Source: Actinomycetota bacterium (GTDB taxonomy: Bacteria > Actinomycetota > Humimicrobiia > Humimicrobiales > Humimicrobiaceae). Taken from it: a stretch of DNA of 7,638 nucleotides. A program made the translations under genes and the position numbers. Of this stretch, positions 5,753 through 7,638 are shown piece by piece. Where the stretch lies: the NCBI GenBank assembly GCA_023380915.1, contig JAMCSM010000241.1:1-7638 (forward strand), given 5' to 3'. Positions within the stretch are counted from its first letter, which is position 1; each line of letters opens with the position of its first letter. The notes under the pieces were generated by a model. That model was not told where the DNA came from. It worked only from the letters and a program-made list of their open reading frames with translations, and did not search any database.

Positions 5753-5842
5753 AGGAGATTATGACAAGATATGGAAAAACACAAAGATTTTATTAGTTTT
5801 ACTAAAAGAAAGGTTAGTTTATATGTTAAAAGATACTTATGA
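5753..5842 (+). other. Stray ribosome-binding-like site and tiny ORFs ahead of rhaA
   Basis: AGGAGA (5753-5758) stands 2 bases before an ATG at 5761 that opens only 11 codons (MTRYGKTQRFY). A second ATG at 5771 opens 23 codons (to 5842) overlapping the rhaA start and carrying many Lys/Arg. Neither resembles a known protein. They could be a leader peptide coupling translation into rhaA or a decayed gene, but chance is likely. The rest of the 111-base kinase-rhaA gap holds no clear terminator. Confidence 0.2.
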
Positions 5843-7079
5843 AATTACTAAAAAAAGGTATGCCGAATTTGGAGTAGATACAGAAAAAGTTATCGAAAAA
5901 TTAAAAAATATAACTTTTTCCATTCACGGATGGCAGGCAGACGATTTTTCAGGATTTGAAAAACAGGATTCTGCTCTTTGTGGCGGAGGGCTTCTTTCTA
6001 CAGGGAATTACCCTGGTAAGGCAAGAAATATTACTGAGTACAGGCGGGATATGGAAAAAGTTTTTTCTTTGATTCCTGGCAAGAAAAAATTAAACTTTCA
6101 CACCATTTATGGTGATTTTAAAGGTAAATTTTATGACAGGGATGCCATAAGACCGGAACATTTTGACAGCTGGATAGATTGGGCAAAAGAAAATAAGATC
6201 GGTATTGATATAAATCCTGTGCTCTGGTCGCATGAACTTGCATCTTACGGTTATACAATTTCCCATACCGATGAAAAGATTCGTAATTTCTGGATTGAAC
6301 ATGTAAAAAGAACACGGGCAATAGGTGCATATATAGGTAAGAATCTAAATCAGGTTTGTATTTGTGATATTTGGATACCTGATGGTTCGAAAGATTATAC
6401 AGTCAGTAAGTTTTTACATAGAAAAATACTTAAAGAATCGCTTGATGATATTTTTTCAGTCGAGTATCCAGAGAATCACTTACTTGATGCATTGGAAAGC
6501 AAGCTTTTTGGGGTTGCTTTTGAAGCCTACACGGTTGGTTCACAGGAATTTTATTTAAGCTATGCGATAAAAAACAATAAGATAATCCTTTATGATACTG
6601 GTCATATGCATCCCGAGGAATATGTATCAGATAAAATATCTGCAATTCTACAATTTGTCAGGGGCATAATGTTTCACTTGAGCAGGGGTATGCGATGGGA
6701 TAGCGACCATGTAACATTATTCAGTGATGAGATTGTTGCAATAATGCAGGAAATCGTAAGAGCAGACGCCTTGAACAAGGTATATATAGGCACAGAATTT
6801 TTTGATGCAAGCATAAACAGAATAGGTGCATATACCACGGGAATAAGGGCGGTACAGAAAGCATTGTTATATGCGCTTCTTGAACCTGTAGACGTATTAA
6901 GAGATTATGAAAATAAAAATCAACTTTTTGCAAGGCTTGGACTATTCGAAAATTTGAAATCTATGCCTTATGGTGATATCTGGAACCATTACTGTAGCAT
7001 CATGGGTGTTGCAGATGATAGCAAGTGGATTAGTGAAGTTTTTAAGTATGAAAATGAAATTCTGTCAAAGAGAGTTTAA
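5823..7079 (+). CDS. rhaA: L-rhamnose isomerase (RhaA)
   Basis: RhaA converts L-rhamnose to L-rhamnulose, the first step of rhamnose breakdown, using divalent metal. At 418 residues it is full length (E. coli 419) and colinear throughout: IHGWQADDFSGFE at 34-46, TGNYPGKARN at 60-69, PEHFDSWIDWAKEN at 111-124, IWIPDG at 183-188, ESKLFG at 225-230, DTGHMHP at 258-264, RWDSDHV at 291-297, FFDASINR at 326-333 and the C-terminal EKEILSRRG-like ENEILSKRV. Metal-binding positions Glu225, Asp258, His285, Asp293 and Asp295 are kept. The position matching what I recall as E. coli Asp334 is Glu325 (GTEFFD instead of GLDFFD). HCWQGDD of E. coli is HGWQADD here. AAAGG at 5809-5813 is a modest ribosome binding site. 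The next gene follows after 11 bases, so the two are co-transcribed. Specificity for a related aldose is possible. Confidence 0.95.
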   Translation: MLKDTYEITKKRYAEFGVDTEKVIEKLKNITFSIHGWQADDFSGFEKQDSALCGGGLLSTGNYPGKARNITEYRRDMEKVFSLIPGKKKLNFHTIYGDFKGKFYDRDAIRPEHFDSWIDWAKENKIGIDINPVLWSHELASYGYTISHTDEKIRNFWIEHVKRTRAIGAYIGKNLNQVCICDIWIPDGSKDYTVSKFLHRKILKESLDDIFSVEYPENHLLDALESKLFGVAFEAYTVGSQEFYLSYAIKNNKIILYDTGHMHPEEYVSDKISAILQFVRGIMFHLSRGMRWDSDHVTLFSDEIVAIMQEIVRADALNKVYIGTEFFDASINRIGAYTTGIRAVQKALLYALLEPVDVLRDYENKNQLFARLGLFENLKSMPYGDIWNHYCSIMGVADDSKWISEVFKYENEILSKRV

Positions 7080-7090
7080 AGGAGAAAAAT

Positions 7091-7638
7091 ATGGAATTGC
7101 AGATTTATGAAAAAAAAGATCTTCAAATAAAAGAAAAGTTTCTTGAAATGAAGAAGAAAAAAGTAATTAAGGAAAGGCTTAAACTTTCATGGAGTAATTG
7201 GGAGTTTGGCATGGAACCACTTGATGTTTCTATGAAAAGGTTAAGTTCAAATAATGTAAAATATATTGAGCTTTATGGGAATATCTTTGGTCCTGACTTG
7301 GGATATAAAGCAAATGATGTAAATAAGTTGCTTGATTCTTTTGGTATGGAAGTTTCTGGTATCTGTGGAATATTTTCAACAGACAATGAACTTGCTTCAA
7401 CAAGTGCATCAGTTAGACAAAGAGCTATTGATTATATAAAAAGAAATGTTGAATTTGCTGCCGAGGTTGGTGCTGACTATTTTTTAATTGTCCCTGGCGC
7501 TGTAGGAAGAGCAGTAAAGTATGATAATTTTGAGTTTGACAGATCAGTCGAAACTTTAAAAATAGTTTCTGATGTTTTTACAAAATATAATATAAAAGGT
7601 GCTATAGAGCCAATTAGAGCAGATGAAGTTACTTTCTG
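7091..7638 (+). CDS. Sugar (phosphate) isomerase/epimerase of the xylose-isomerase-like TIM-barrel family, cut by right edge
   Basis: An ATG at 7091 with AAAGGAG (7078-7084, overlapping the rhaA stop) opens 182 codons that run off the right edge. Residues 1-31 are a highly charged Lys/Glu-rich extension. The barrel starts at LKLSWSNWEFG, continues with VKYIELYGNIFG and a GICGIF strand, has VEFAAEVGADYFLIVPG typical of the AP-endonuclease-2/xylose-isomerase-like fold, and reaches IEPIR, where Glu173 fits the metal-binding catalytic Glu of D-tagatose 3-epimerase/L-ribulose 3-epimerase-type enzymes. About 110-130 residues are probably missing. Tight spacing to rhaA says they act together, perhaps epimerising the ketose RhaA makes. 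The family is fairly sure; the substrate is unknown. Confidence 0.85.
   Translation, partial: MELQIYEKKDLQIKEKFLEMKKKKVIKERLKLSWSNWEFGMEPLDVSMKRLSSNNVKYIELYGNIFGPDLGYKANDVNKLLDSFGMEVSGICGIFSTDNELASTSASVRQRAIDYIKRNVEFAAEVGADYFLIVPGAVGRAVKYDNFEFDRSVETLKIVSDVFTKYNIKGAIEPIRADEVTF

Noticed and set aside
6090..6645. Several 60-70-codon minus- and plus-strand frames inside rhaA
   Set aside because: They overlap each other and a full-length conserved gene, and show no recognisable motifs.
1..7638. CRISPR arrays, tRNA/rRNA genes, transposase genes or IS ends
   Set aside because: No regularly spaced repeats, cloverleaf-like sequence, rRNA segments, transposase motifs or terminal inverted repeats with target duplications were seen. 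The only long repeat is the 32-bp pair in the dehydrogenase gene.

Overview
The window is AT-rich bacterial DNA (roughly two thirds A+T by eye) carrying a sugar-catabolism locus. A regulator on the minus strand faces away from a plus-strand cluster: a sugar-binding lipoprotein, a deoxyribose-phosphate-type aldolase (DeoC), a zinc polyol/alcohol dehydrogenase, a glycerol-kinase-type FGGY kinase, L-rhamnose isomerase (RhaA) and a second TIM-barrel sugar isomerase/epimerase cut by the right edge. The Cys-Lys-poly-Thr/Ala linker of the lipoprotein and the overall style recall Atribacterota (JS1/OP9), but this is an impression from gene style (about 50 %). Other AT-rich anaerobes, such as Firmicutes or spirochaete relatives, are possible.

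Layout: 1-775 (minus) is a SorC-family regulator, open at the left edge. 776-1133 is the divergent control region, with a good sigma-70-type promoter and a palindrome just downstream of its -10. 1134-2030 is a sugar ABC-transporter binding lipoprotein lacking its C-terminal part; a frame-shifted tail that may belong to it ends at 2094. 2095-2381 is a second control region holding a related palindrome. 2382-3179 is deoC, 3220-4098 the dehydrogenase (its true C-terminus lies out of frame at about 4096-4151), 4215-5711 the kinase, 5823-7079 rhaA, and 7091 to the end the epimerase-like gene. No ABC ATPase or permease is present.

Working together (inference): the lipoprotein would present a sugar for uptake, RhaA would convert L-rhamnose or a related aldose to a ketose, the FGGY kinase would phosphorylate it or a polyol, DeoC would cleave a phosphorylated sugar to an aldehyde, and the dehydrogenase would handle the alcohol/aldehyde or polyol step. 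No recognisable rhamnulokinase (RhaB) or rhamnulose-1-phosphate aldolase (RhaD) is in view. DeoC carries an N-terminal amphipathic helix and linker resembling bacterial-microcompartment encapsulation peptides, so the locus may feed a microcompartment whose shell genes lie outside the window.

The oddest feature is that three consecutive genes carry lesions near their 3' ends. The binding protein stops early. DeoC has about 8 extra residues inside its phosphate-binding loop. The dehydrogenase has lost about 45 residues, replaced by a second copy of a 32-bp stretch from its own 5' half. The kinase and rhaA appear intact. This is either real decay or rearrangement, or an amplification/assembly artefact; the sequence alone cannot decide.
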